A stretch of DNA of 64,000 nucleotides. Source: Euryodendron excelsum. Taxonomy: Eukaryota; Streptophyta; Magnoliopsida; Ericales; Pentaphylacaceae. Position 1 is the first letter of the stretch; each line of letters begins with the position of its first letter. A program made the position numbers and the translations under genes. Under the pieces are notes generated by a model. It was not told the origin of the DNA and searched no databases. It was given only the letters and a program-made list of their open reading frames with translations. Positions 11,801-23,680 of this stretch are shown here, piece after piece. The stretch spans positions 38,514,501 through 38,578,500 of the forward strand of contig CM065378.1 in the NCBI GenBank assembly GCA_033060915.1, in the 5' to 3' direction.

Positions 11801-13165
11801 CCACCAGTTGAGACATTCACATGCTGTGGATTGAGCTGTTATAGTCAAAAGGAGCCAAGTTTGTCTAAAGTTTTTATATCAAAGTAACATTCAAATGTCG
11901 ACTTGACACCTTTTTTTTTTCTTGCTAGGTTTTGATTTGTTTGGATGTCTGTAGAAAATTTATGCCTTCTTGATCAACTTATTTATTTAGTTTTCTTGGT
12001 CTTTACTCGTTTTTTTAACAAAAATTCTATTTTCTACTTTCTATGGGCATCTAGGTTATGCTTTTAAATATTTTTACTGAAAAAGTTAGTAAAAAATAGC
12101 TATAAGCTACTTGAAAACCAGCTTATATGAATCAAAAGTAAACTCACCAATCTATTTTCTTTGTTTTTTTTTTTTTTTGGTTGTCTTTACTCATTTTTTC
12201 AACAAAAGTTTAATTTTATACTTTCTACGGACATTTAGGTTATGCTTTTAAATTTTTTTCCAAAACAATTATTAAAAAACACTATAAGCTACTTAAATAA
12301 ACCAGCTTATAAGCTGATTCAAATGTAAACCCACCCATCTATTTTCTTTGTTTTTTTGTGTCATTTCATTTCCTTGACAAACGATAAGATTGAACGCGTT
12401 GATTCCTCTATTTAAGTGTCACGCCACCGCTGCAATGATGGTCTTGTAATACACGAATTTATTCAGGAAACTTCTAACAAAGTTAATAAGAATTAGCTGT
12501 CCTATTTGAGTTCCAAGCCCCGCAGCTGGTACAATTAACATGACCTAACTTCTTATCAAACTTATCCTTCCTTGAAAGAATGGTAGGTCCAAGTGCTTTG
12601 AAGTTGAATGGGATGGATGCTTCTTTGTAGCAATGAAAAAGAGCATTCATGTTCTTATCTCTCTCTCTCTCAAAGAGTTCCCCTCCCCTCTCCCGTTCAA
12701 AGGGATCAAAGCATCCCAAAGTAGGAAAGCACCTCATTAAAGGAGGCTACCCCCTTTGGCTTTCAGGATAAGAAACTCCCTTTGATAGACTGAGACCCAT
12801 ACTGCATATATATTTTCAAACCATTTGCAATCTCATGTCTTATTCACTCAAAGATGACACCAAACCAACCATCTCTAGTGTTTGGGACATTGATGGATTC
12901 TGTCCTTCAATTCCCCTACCGCATGCCACATGCGTGGAACGCACGTGGGCGCCATAGGCATTGCTTACGGTAACATTTCTTTTTTGTCATTATGGCAAAA
13001 ATCAGATTTTCGTTTCGGTGCATCATTTTAGTCGGCCAGAAAGTAAAAATATTTCGGAAACATTGGAATTATGATGGAAACAGTGAAAACATAAGAAATA
13101 TTTAGAAACATGAATTAAAGTCTATTCAAATGTATTTCTAGAGCTAAGAAATTAATGATTGAACA

Positions 13166-13949
13166 CATGGGCGGCTCCACCCTTTGACCAGTGGTGTCAC
13201 TTGAACCCTTTGGAAATACAAAAAATTTCTTACTAAGCATAAAATTTATTTTGTAGAGTATTTGGACATTATGTTTGAACCCCTAAACTTATCCATTGAA
13301 CCTAGTCTCTGTTTTTTATACATAGGAGTGTTTGAAACTATATATAAGATGTACTGTTATATGTAATTCTATTTTTCAATTATTTTTCTCACTCTTAGTC
13401 AAACACAAGAATGTGGGATCTATTTAATTATATCTAAGAGTGAGAAATAAGATTACCTATAGCTTTTTTCATATTGTATACCAGCTCAATTGAAATTGCG
13501 AGACATAGGGCTCATATGCCAATATTGTATACATATTTCAAATTAACTTTTTTCATTAAGTAATTGTAGAACTAGCTTTTTCTGCAATGGAACTTATAAA
13601 GAATTATTTATGGAAATAACCAAATGAAAGATCAGTGGATGAATGATTATTTAGTTATATATTGAAAAATATATATTTGAGAATATTGATAATGAGGGTA
13701 TTATGCAACGATTTCACAATATGAAATCTCGTCGAGTTTAATTATAAAAACTTATGTATTTGTATGTCTTTTTATTAAAGTAATAGTATCACTATATACA
13801 AATTTAATTTAGTTTATGATTTCAAAAAGTTTAAATTAGTTTGTCAATTTATTAAAAATAGGTAGTGAATATCGTTAGTGTGAACTTTTGAATTTGTAAA
13901 ATTTACTGTCTTGCATGACATCACTAATAAAAATTTCTAGAGTCGCCAT
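13166..13949. mobile_element. Non-autonomous TIR DNA transposon
   Basis: This 784 bp insertion is absent from the matching site in duplication copy 1 (near 10371-10380). It is flanked by TGATTGAACA at 13156-13165 and 13950-13959. The left end CATGGGCGGCTCC and the inverted right end (ATGGCGACTCTAG) form imperfect terminal inverted repeats. The 8-10 bp duplication suggests hAT or Mutator ancestry; the length is ambiguous because the ends overlap it. No transposase reading frame was seen. Confidence 0.75.
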
Positions 13950-15112
13950 TGATTGAACATGATTAAAAACTATACAATCATTTACATTAGAAAAAATTAT
14001 GATAGTATTGAATAATAAATACTAATATTTTTTTAAAATATTAGCTAAAAATATTAAATTTAGTAATTTTATTAATTATTAATGCTGATATTACTTGATT
14101 ATAAGATAATTTGAGAGTTCATTAATTTTTTACTGTATTAATTTTTGAATGTATATATGGAAATTTGGCCTAAGTTAATTGTAGTATTAATTATAAGAAT
14201 TGTGATAACAATAATAAAAAAGAAGCAAGAGGCAATCAAGGGTTCAAATTGTCCAATACGTTTTAAAACAACTTAATGTATTGGAATGTTCTGATGTGTT
14301 TCGATGTGCTTCACTATGTTTTCATGGAAACATTAACTTTGGTATTTCACTGATGTTTCCTGTCGATTCCCTAAGAAACGGAAATATCTCAGTCGTTTCC
14401 ATGTAAATAAATAAGAATTGTGTTCCTTATATTAGGGTTATAACTGCCCTACTAGAAGGGCCATAGGTGTCCGATTTTAGGTGATGACAAATTTGTCCTC
14501 TAAGAGTAAATGAAACGATCATGAACTGTGGCCTTGTCGTGTTGTGTCTGATGATCCTACCAAGGGTTGTACTCATAAATCCGACACTGCGTTTGAAACC
14601 TCAATTTGATGTTTCATGAGATACAAAGTCTAAGTTAGACTAGTGGTTTGGTTCATGAATCAAAGTTACTAAATTCATTCCATCATTCTTCGTTCAATTC
14701 CTTTCATCCAACCAGCCTGAATTGTGTGCCTGATCAATACAAACTATCTAAGAACGCATCAACACTAGGTGTCGAGGATCATGTAATGGCTTGTGCCCAC
14801 CATTTCATGAATCTAGTGCTAAGTTTCAGCTATGATTTGATTTGTCATTGGGTTCAAATTCAAAGATAAAAGTAGCTGGCTAGGGTTGGTTCATGAATCC
14901 AATCTTTTGATTCATTTTTGTCATTATCGATCTCCTTTGATTGTTTGCACACGATTGCAAGAAGCCAATTTTTTTATGGTCAATTCTCTACAGACAGATT
15001 GGGACAAGAAGTGAGCAGAAACAAGATCATTTCCTCTTTTTGGACACACCATTTGACTGTTGTGTACAAAATACTATTAATTAAGTAGTCATCTTTGCAA
15101 GTTCTTTCTAGC

Positions 15113-15307
15113 TTTTTTTATTTGAAATATCAAGGAGTTAGGATTAGCCGTGGCAGTTGCATCCCTACTTAGGTCATAAGATTATGAGTTTAACTCACCT
15201 TTTTCAGACTTTAACTCTCTGATGTACCTAGAAAAAGAGAGGGAGAGAGAGAGAGAGAGAGAGAGAATTCAAGTAATTAGTATCTTTATACAGAAAATTT
15301 TCCATAT
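15113..15307 (+). mobile_element. SINE-like insertion in copy 2
   Basis: About 190 bp absent from the corresponding place in duplication copy 1. TAGCCGTGGCAGTTG (box A-like) and AGATTATGAGTTTAACTC (box B-like) are spaced as in tRNA-derived SINEs. A (GA)n run follows at about 15236-15266. No convincing target duplication was found, so the SINE identity is tentative while the insertion itself is clear. Confidence 0.5.
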
Positions 15308-15486
15308 GCATGTTTCAACTTTTCTCAAATAGTAAACAAATGATCATATAGTTTTTAGAAGAATTTACCTCGTATTCAACTAGTGCTTGTGACAAAATTC
15401 TCCCAACAAATCGAGAAACCCCTCGACAGAACAATAACATGATCAGGTAATTGCTTGTGATTCAATGTCATGTTGCAGTACTATTA

Positions 15487-15698
15487 TACTGCATTTAGAT
15501 CCTGAATTTGATGAGAGAAAAGGAAAAGAAAAATGATATAGAATTACATCTTATGTTTGATTGTGAGAAAATGAGGGGTAAAAGAACATTAAAAAAAAGA
15601 AATAGATAAAATTTAAAATCTCTCACTTATTTCTTTTTCTCTCTCTTTTTCCTTGTCATTTTCTTTTTCCTTAGTAAATCCGGAATCCAAACACAGTA
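15487..15698. mobile_element. MITE with TTA duplication, Harbinger-like
   Basis: 212 bp. The left end TACTGCATTTAGATCC pairs with the inverted right end TACTGTGTTTGGATTCC. The 3 bp TTA occurs on both sides (15484-15486 and 15699-15701), which fits the PIF/Harbinger target preference. The interior is AT-rich, with purine-rich and pyrimidine-rich halves that could fold back. Confidence 0.7.
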
Positions 15699-15701
15699 TT
15701 A

Positions 15702-16470
15702 AAGTTTTAAAATGCAACAAACACTATTGAAGGACTTAAAACGAATCTAATGATAAGCAAAGCAAAATTAACAAAAGTGATATTTATTTACCTTCAATGA
15801 ATAATTACAATACAAGTTGGAAAACCCAACTTTGTGGGAGATGCTAGCCTTGTTTGGATGTCTGTTATCCCCTTGTCATTGTCTTTTTAACATATTTATA
15901 GACTCATGTCGACGGCTAATAGAACAGCTACCAAGCTTTTATTAAATTTCTTATCTCCTATTCAACCACCTTTTTGAATTCAAACTCAACATCTGGCACA
16001 TTTTTGATAGTTAGGTATTTGTCTTGTGCCCTCTCTCTATATATATTAGAGGGTGAGGTACATGCGATGTGACTCTTTTGCAGCAGTTATAGAGACATGA
16101 GGAAGGAGAAAAACTTATCGATATTTAGTTGCAGAATGAATTTAAATGCTCAAAATTACCCTTAATTGCTTTAATTGATAAATATGTAAATTTCAGAAAT
16201 TGTAAGGACATTTTTAACAAAAGAAAGAAGTATGCAGCTTTCAAAGTGCTGCCTTTATATATTAGAAAAATTTTGTTAATCTCAGTCGTGCCTAACCATC
16301 AGGCGCAACTAGGATTAGCATTCTTCATATTAGAATAGATAATCTCTCTACAAGGCCACGTGTCGTTTCCAAAATGCCAATCAACCAGCTTAATATGGAA
16401 CAAACAATGCCCCTCATTCATTTGGGTCGATCCAAACCCAAATGAATGAACATGGGTAAATAAAGTTCTA
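15702..16470. other. Intergenic, no gene recognised
   Basis: AT-rich DNA with no protein homology seen. An open frame of 69 codons at 16129-16338 has no recognisable motif. Confidence 0.5.
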
Positions 16471-16580
16471 GTTTTTTCTTTTTGCCACAGTAAAAGAGAT
16501 CATATTATAAATAATTAGACCTACAAGACAATACAATAATCCTTGGCTGCTAAAGATAGCCAAGTTGGAAACTCCCTACC

Positions 16581-16990
16581 TCAATGATCAGACTTGAGAA
16601 CTAGTGCTTGTTTGGCCACCAAATAGGCCACCCTATTATAGTGCCTCGGTCTGAAAAGAAAACCAATATTTGAGAAGGAGAAAATTAGTGAAAATAAATC
16701 GTGTACTATAGTAGATGTATTGCTCGAGACACATCTTTTTCCCTGAACTTCTTCCAAAAATTGAAGTGCATCCCTTTCTAACAAGACTTTGTTGCATCCA
16801 AATCTCACAGCTACTTGAATACCCATCCTTGCTGCTGCTAGTTTTTAGAGCTTTTAATGATCAACGGACAACGGCTATCTTCATTTTAGGCTAGAAAAAA
16901 TAAGGTCTCTGTAACATTGTGGCAATTTGGCAAGCTCTACCTTGAAAGCATTATTTAAGGCAGCATATATTGATTGATAAATCTGGACCG
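16581..16990 (-). pseudogene. LINE RNase H-like fragment
   Basis: On the minus strand the last 80 residues read as the C-terminal half of the RNase H-like (RVT_3) domain found at the 3' end of plant LINEs and their relatives: ARMGIQVAVRFGCNKVLLERD, then HDLFSLIFSFSNIGFLFRPR, and HYNRVAYLVAKQAL with the conserved H-N-x-x-A pattern (alanine kept). Upstream sequence to about 16990 (GRACQIATML-like) continues the domain only with frame breaks and an in-frame stop. No reverse transcriptase is present. Confidence 0.75.
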
Positions 16991-17481
16991 TCGATCGGGC
17001 TCAGATCCTAAGTTAAAGATCTTGCTCTTCCTTAAGGTCATCGAACTTGACATGTTGAGATTTGAGGTCTTCCAATTAACAAGGGCATTGTCACATCCTT
17101 TCAACCTTGTTTAAAAAAGAAAACAAAAATTCTTCTAAGAGTAGCTTTTATTGCAGTTACTCTTCATTGTTTTTTTTTCTTCCAATCAGCCATAGACAAG
17201 GAAAATTTAGCCAATCACTAATTGTCAGGTGTTCCACGAAAGTATACAAGAGATATAACAAATTACATATTGCAATGTACTTTATGGGGTCACAATACAG
17301 ATTGTATGAATATGTTCCCTGTGTCAAATCGATGCAGCCTTGCAAACAAGCTTTTTACTACTTAAACTAGTCACTTTTTACATCAGTCACCAATAGAAAA
17401 ATAAATTTCTTTTTCTCAAATTTGACGGTGGCTTTTAGATAAAGGTAAACTTCTATTTTTAAAAATAAATAAATAAAAAAT
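16991..17481. other. Intergenic, no gene recognised
   Basis: No homology was recognised. Overlapping short open frames on both strands (17107-17370) show no domain. Confidence 0.4.
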
Positions 17482-18002
17482 TAATTATAAATAAATTCAT
17501 GAACTATAAGTCAGTATCATTATACTCTCATAAACTCTAAAACGTAACAAAATGACCTCCTAAACTATCAGTTTATATCAATCAACCTCTGTTGTTAGAA
17601 ATATATTAACAATCAACTAGAAGAGTAGCTGAAAAATTATCATGTAACTTATACATCTTCATAAAAGTTTATTTTATACTTTAATTAAATTTTCTTTTTG
17701 TAATAATTATCTAATGACTAAAATACCCTTTAGTTTGCCCTTATATTTACATGTCAATTGAAGAAATATTTCAGTCATTAAGTAATTATTTTAATAAGAG
17801 AAGATCAATTTAGGTACAACACTATATTTTTATTAACATGTATAAGCCAAATAACAATTTTTCATCTATTTTCCTAACAAATTGCTAACAAAAGGGGTTG
17901 ATTGATATAAATTGATAATTTAAGGGGTCAACTTTTTATGTTTTAAAGTTTAGGAGGGCATAGTGATACTCAGTCATAGTTCAAGGGATGTACTTATAAT
18001 TA
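17482..18002. mobile_element. MITE with long inverted repeats
   Basis: Two arms of about 120-130 bp are inverted copies: the left arm (17482-17605) contains GAACTATAAGTCAGTATCAT and CCTCCTAAACTATC; the right arm (17870-18002) carries their reverse complements (GATACTCAGTCATAGTTC and GTTTAGGAGGGCATAG). The 260 bp between them is AT-rich. Long TIRs without coding capacity suggest a Mutator-type MITE. The target duplication is unclear in AT-rich flanks. Confidence 0.7.
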
Positions 18003-19195
18003 TTCCATAAATAAGTTGATAACTATTCGACAGTCAATTCTTATTATTACTCTCCTTCACCGACAACTATAAATAAAGTAACATAGCTACCACAGAATTT
18101 TAGATACATTAGATACAAAAGAAAGCTCTAACGGGTTGCTAAAGCTTCAAAAAGCATGAAGTTCATAAATTCAGGTCAATGAGTTCGTTACGAAGTCTTG
18201 TGAATTTATTATCTTCTTCTCATTGCAAAGCCCTATGATTCTTACAATTTGACGGTTTTGACCACAAGACAACACATTACAGTCTTTACATACATTGGAG
18301 AATACCGGAGTGTTTAATTCACAGAACATTTACCTGAAAATAACACAATCAAATTAGATAGGAACAAATATTGTTCTTCTATTTTGCAAGACTATGTGAC
18401 AAGTGACACATGACAATATGTGATTTCACTCATTTCTACAATTTACATTGCGACTGACTCACAAAAGCACATGACAATATCTAATTTGCTAACACCTATA
18501 TCTATTTATGCCTTCATTGGAAGACGTGACCGTTTGCCATGCCTCTCCAAACACAATGTCTTATTTGTAAAATCATTTTGGAAACTATATGTGGGGACCT
18601 CAAAATTGACTCAATTGTATGCAGGCCAGCCCATTATCTTAGTTTGGACTTTGGAGGGCTTTCTGGCAAAAATAATGAAAACAAGTTACAGCTGGTGGAC
18701 TTGTCAAAACATATAAAAGAAAAAATAAAAAAACCTTTTGTCAAAAACTTTACTACACAGCCTCCATGTTCAATAACGGCTGTATTATTTTCTAAAAACT
18801 CCATCTTTAGTAAAAGCATTAACAGCCTCCAGTTGAGAAATCGTTTATATGAACCCAAAAAACAAAAGAGAAACCGGGTTTATATATACACACGTGTGTG
18901 TGCGTGTGTAGAAGGGGAAGACAACTTTGAAAAGAGGCTATACATATTGATAAACGATTTAAGAGACCTCTAATTGAAGATAAAGTTTAACCCGGAAATT
19001 TTGAACTAACCTACGCTTTTCCAACATATGATGCGGCAAAAATCTACCATACATTGCCAAATAAGCGATAAGCAGCAATTAACCGGACATCTCCCCAGAA
19101 CTTCACCTAGCCTCTATACTACTCTTATATGTTCGAAGGACAATCCGACCAAAATGGCATAGTGTAATCAAGTGCATTTATAAGTTGTTTGAAAA
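18003..19195. other. Intergenic, no gene recognised
   Basis: An open frame of 144 codons at 18539-18973 on the plus strand overlaps others and has no recognisable domain. A short (GT)n-like run (ACACACGTGTGTGTGCGTGTG) lies near 18889-18909. Confidence 0.4.
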
Positions 19196-20268
19196 AATAT
19201 TATATAATGTTTTTCATATAAACTGTAACTATAATAAAGTAAAATTAAATATAATAAATAATGTGTATGTAATAATGTGATATGGCATACTAAACAATTT
19301 ATAGGCGATAATGCAATAAAATATGCAATGAAAAGTAGATTAAGTTGAGTGTTGCATACTCTCTCATTAAGACAGATTCACTCTCCACACAGATATTCTG
19401 AGATTAACGAGTGTCTATCTTCAGGATAAAATTATCATAACACTAAATAAGTAGTAATACAATATTTAGGTCCAGTAAATACAAACGTCAGATTCTACTC
19501 TCTCTATGTATAGTATGAATGTAATATGTATGAAGGAAAACATAAAAAAATTTCTATCTAATTCAACACAAAATTATGACAATAAATTTTATATAGAAAC
19601 CTACACCGTTTCTGACAAAATTAATATGGCATGATAACTAAAGACAGTATTTTTCACACTAGAAATATACTACAATTCTGTAAAATTTCAACGCAAAAAA
19701 TCAATACAGAAACACAGAACAAAATGATTAAATTTTCACTGAAATTTACCACACAACATATACAAAAATTAATCTAAAAACAAAACCTGGATAAAAATTC
19801 GTACAGAATTTCTAAGTCTGAAATGAAGATCAAAAAGACTGATTGAACAGTCAAAATCTACCTGGAACAGTCACCGGAAGCTAGACAGCACTTCGCTGAA
19901 GATGCGAATAGACGTCGTCGAAATCTGAGCAGAATGTCATCAAGTCAGTTGCGGCAAGACTTCACCGAGAAGAGAGAGAGACGAACAAAAACTATGTAAA
20001 AAACTATTTTATTTCGAAAGGAGAATCTTTTTATATATATAGAAAGATTCGCACCCTTTCGAAACGATGTCAGCCAAACGCGCCCTTAGGAAGGGTCGCA
20101 ACCATTGAAATTAAATTTGAACTTGAACCAGTTCGGTTCCCGCTCAGTTCACACACATCTAGTTCAAACCGCGTCCAAAAATAAAATATTAAACCTGCTC
20201 AAGCCTTTTTAATATTATTTTAATTGCACCCGAACTGAGTCGAGCTGGCTAGACAGATTTTTTTTGTT

Positions 20269-20315
<47 letters not shown>

Positions 20316-20569
20316 CGGCCTGCATGTGTGTGGAGTATTGAATCAACCCATGGGTTCCATAAGTCCTCCTCCTTCAACAAAAGTGGAATGCCCATTAGGC
20401 AACCCCATCTCTAAACCTAGGCTTTTTATACCCATAAATTTTTCAATAAAAAATCAATGTGAGACAAGCCTTTAGTTTCACTCAATAACCATACTCATGG
20501 TACCTACTTTAGAGACCATTATCCCATTCAAACTTTCATGAATTTGAGCAAGTAGATGTTTGTTCTCCA
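19196..20569 (-). repeat. Left LTR with 45-base poly-G
   Basis: Pairs with 23681-24990. It holds an inverted repeat around the TATA-like sequence (CGAAAGGAGAATC ... GATTCGCACCCTTTCG, about 20016-20061). A 45 bp poly-G at 20271-20315 replaces a short non-G stretch in the other LTR and accounts for most of the length difference. Confidence 0.8.
20271..20315. repeat. Poly-G tract, 45 bases
   Basis: An uninterrupted run of 45 G preceded by T-rich sequence (TTTTTTTTGTTTT). The matching place in the right LTR (near 24710-24735) has no such run, so the tract arose after insertion or is a sequencing or assembly effect. Confidence 0.9.
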
Positions 20570-23500
20570 TGTATTACAGTGAGTAGATATACATACTTTA
20601 CTTGGTATCCAAATAATAAGAATTATTAAAAGCATAAGCTTATTAATATAAGTAGTCTGCCCTACTCGTTCTATATTAAAAGTTGTAGCTTATCCTAACA
20701 ATATTTCATGTAATCAATATTTCACTACAGAATTAGGTAGTGGAACAAAATTCCCCATTGATTTATACTAAGTCGTCCTTAATTCGGTTGTCCCATTAAA
20801 CCTAGATCTTGGGATCTCCAGTCAACTAAGTTGGGTTTCTATTAAGGTAACTTTTAAGATAATAGGCTTTAATATCTAATCCTCTCGATGAATGAATTTC
20901 GATCTCTTACCAGGCCTAATAGTAAGATGATCTCTCAATATCGTTTGATTAAATTATTAATCATTGAATATTACATTCCTGCGAGTAATGACCTTTAACA
21001 GACATGTTTGTCATGTTTTGTCATTATCGAAAATTCTCTATGTCTTAAGACATTTAAGAAATCACTTAATACTTCTTTCCTAGCTTTTGATTCTTCCGCA
21101 GATTCTGGCTGTTTACTTCCATTGCAATAATTTCTTAAAAAATTAATGCACTTCTTCTAAAACTATCTATTTGTGGACTTAGCGTCTTCTGATCCATAAA
21201 TCCAATTTCCACAGTGTATTCTCGCTAGTACTTCTGGTTGTATATGTGATTAGTGTTCATTTATAGCACAAGTCTATCACCTTCCAGTGAATTAACCCTA
21301 AGTTTGAATAAAATACTTTATTCCTGCCAAGATATGCTTATCTTTGCCACTTACGTGAACTGAAATTAATGCACTTCTTCTAAAACTATCTATTTGTGGA
21401 CTTAGCATCTTCTGATTCATAAATTCAATTTCCACAGTGTACTCTCTCTAGTACTTCTGGATGTATATGTGATTAGTGCTTATTTGTAGTACAAGTCTAT
21501 CACCTTCCAGTGAATTAACCCTAGGTTTGAATAAAATACTTTATTCCTGCCAAGATATGCTTATCCTTGTCATTTGCATGAACTCATATTACGAAGTCAC
21601 AACTACTGAGACTAGATCTCGTCACATATTTATTAAGTATTTGAGTTTAGACTCTACTCCTTGAACTATTTGGATAACCTCATACTTAGATCCATCAGGC
21701 AGATCATCTGTTACCCATTTAGTTTTACCTATATGTAAACTATTGTTGTGGTTTAGATATAACGAAACTCCATATATCTCTTTACTTTACTAAAGTTATC
21801 GAGACTGCACTTAGTTCTTTTTCTCTTGAAGTTTCACCTCTGACTTTAAAAGTTAAAAACATTCGGATCAGTCACTCTTTCTTTTATTTATCTAGAACTA
21901 TTTTTCCTTCCAACCATAGACTTAGAGTCTTGGATCTCTTGCTAATTCATAAAGTCTTTAAGACTATTAGAGTGAAAAACAAATGCACAAGTAAGTCCAT
22001 TCCTAAATAATGTCTTACTTCTAAAATTAGGAAATACTCTCTTGAATGATTCTCGTGTATTAAACAGATTATCGTCTACCACGATATTCACATGCATAAC
22101 TGTGTTTAAGCAAACTGGAAAATAAACCGTCACACCATCTTATAACTTAGATTACGGATAACCTGAGCTATAATTTTATCCATGTTAGCACAGTGTTCTG
22201 TGGAGTGTCCTAATGAGAACATTTGTTTGAGAAAACAAAACTTCCCCCCACATTTCCTAGATTATTCAAAATTTAACAAAGTAGTACACATCAACTCAAT
22301 GAAGAGTTGAATTTCATTTTTTTAGCAATCAAGTTACTGAATCAACTAGGTGTTTATAAATAAACGAATCTGGACATTAAGCTACTGAATCATCGCCATG
22401 TCCAACACCTTTTACTCGTTTATTACATTCGTTCTCACACTCATTTGAACATTATAACATGTGCGTTGATTACTTTAAGTATACTATTCCGGTAGTACCA
22501 CTAGGAACATAGATAACTGTAAGTATGCTATTCGATGGTACCTTCTTAATTTCATTATATTTCAAGGAACACTATAAAATACAATCAACACATAACAATT
22601 AACATAAAAGTTAGATATGTCATTACCATCATAAACATAGATATACACAGATACATATATGATCGCTAAAAGTGTTCCAAGGTTTACAAATAAACAAGTT
22701 ATCATACTAACCAAATTAACTATATTAAAACATAAAAAGAAACTAGTAAGGACTAGATGATCATCCTGACGAGGAACTCTCAATCACTACTAACATAGGA
22801 TCAAGCGTCCTCTTCTGCGCACGCTCAAGAGTGTTTGGCCGATAAGGAGAGCCCACATCGTGAGAACCCTCAAGTTATGCTAGAAGCTTCAATCTCTGGA
22901 AGTAAGCGGGACACAGAACGCTCTTGCGAGCGGTGTATCGAATCTTCCCACAGTAGTTTCGATAGTGCCTTGGTCCTACCTCATTCAGTCCAATCACCTG
23001 CTCTAGCAAAATAGGCAGTGCCACTAACCATGGAAGAACAACGTCCTCTGGGTCATGAAGATGATACATGGTGTGTAACATAGGAGGATTCACTAGTTAT
23101 GCAGGATTCTCTAACTCATCCTCACCAAACCAGTTCTGACTCACTTCTTCCCAAATGTCTATCATATGAACTACAGACACATGTTAATATTCTTATGATT
23201 AGAAATCATAGAATAATACAAATTTAATTTTTCAAATAAAATTAAAAACTCTAGCAATAAAAATTGCTCAACCACAAACATGGTAAGACAAACAACATGT
23301 AGCATCTAAGATACATAAAGATGTACTGATACAACTTATCATGCTAAACATGCAACGAAGATAGGGTTTTAACAAATTAACAACCACTATGCAAGTTAAG
23401 TTCATCACAACATTAGGACTCATGTCAATTGCTATGCAATACTAAACTTAAATTTTTAGATTTGTAACAGGTTCATTTTAGAGATGAACAATTGCTTTCT

Positions 23501-23680
23501 AAACAACAAATAAAATAAATTTAGTGTCTTAAAAACATGAAAACTTTACGTTACTGTCAAATCTAAATTCACACATGACTATAAACATCATATACTCAAC
23601 AACACACAATCACATGCAACTTCACAGTATTACTACATATGAAAAACACATACAAGTAAAAACAAAATTTGTCTTAATAT
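20570..23680 (-). other. Internal region of LTR element
   Basis: Mostly non-coding. A 223 bp tandem duplication lies at 21141-21586. On the minus strand 22875-23170 encodes, with one stop, a protein-like piece containing EEVSQNWFGEDELENP and then MYHLHDPEDVVLPWLVALP and NEVGPRHYRNYCGK. It lies next to the right LTR, where a 5' gene would be if the element is minus-oriented. I do not recognise the family. Confidence 0.55.
21141..21586. repeat. 223 bp tandem duplication
   Basis: Units 21141-21363 and 21364-21586 both start AATTAATGCACTTCTTCTAA and run to GATATGCTTATC plus about 20 bases, with roughly one difference per 12 bases. Confidence 0.85.

Larger units (their letters stand above)
11801..15350. 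repeat. Tandem duplication, copy 2
   Basis: Second copy of the unit at 7427-11720, in the same orientation. It lacks the solo LTR present in copy 1 and instead carries a 784 bp TIR-type insertion (13166-13949) and an insertion of about 190 bp near 15113-15307. It keeps the GCATCAACACTAGGTGTCGA segment and the GACACTCCATT-type region in diverged form. No gene was recognised. Confidence 0.85.

Noticed and set aside
18420..18973. Plus-strand genes with 98 and 144 codons
   Set aside because: Overlapping frames, no recognisable domain, no start context or splice pattern, AT-rich composition.
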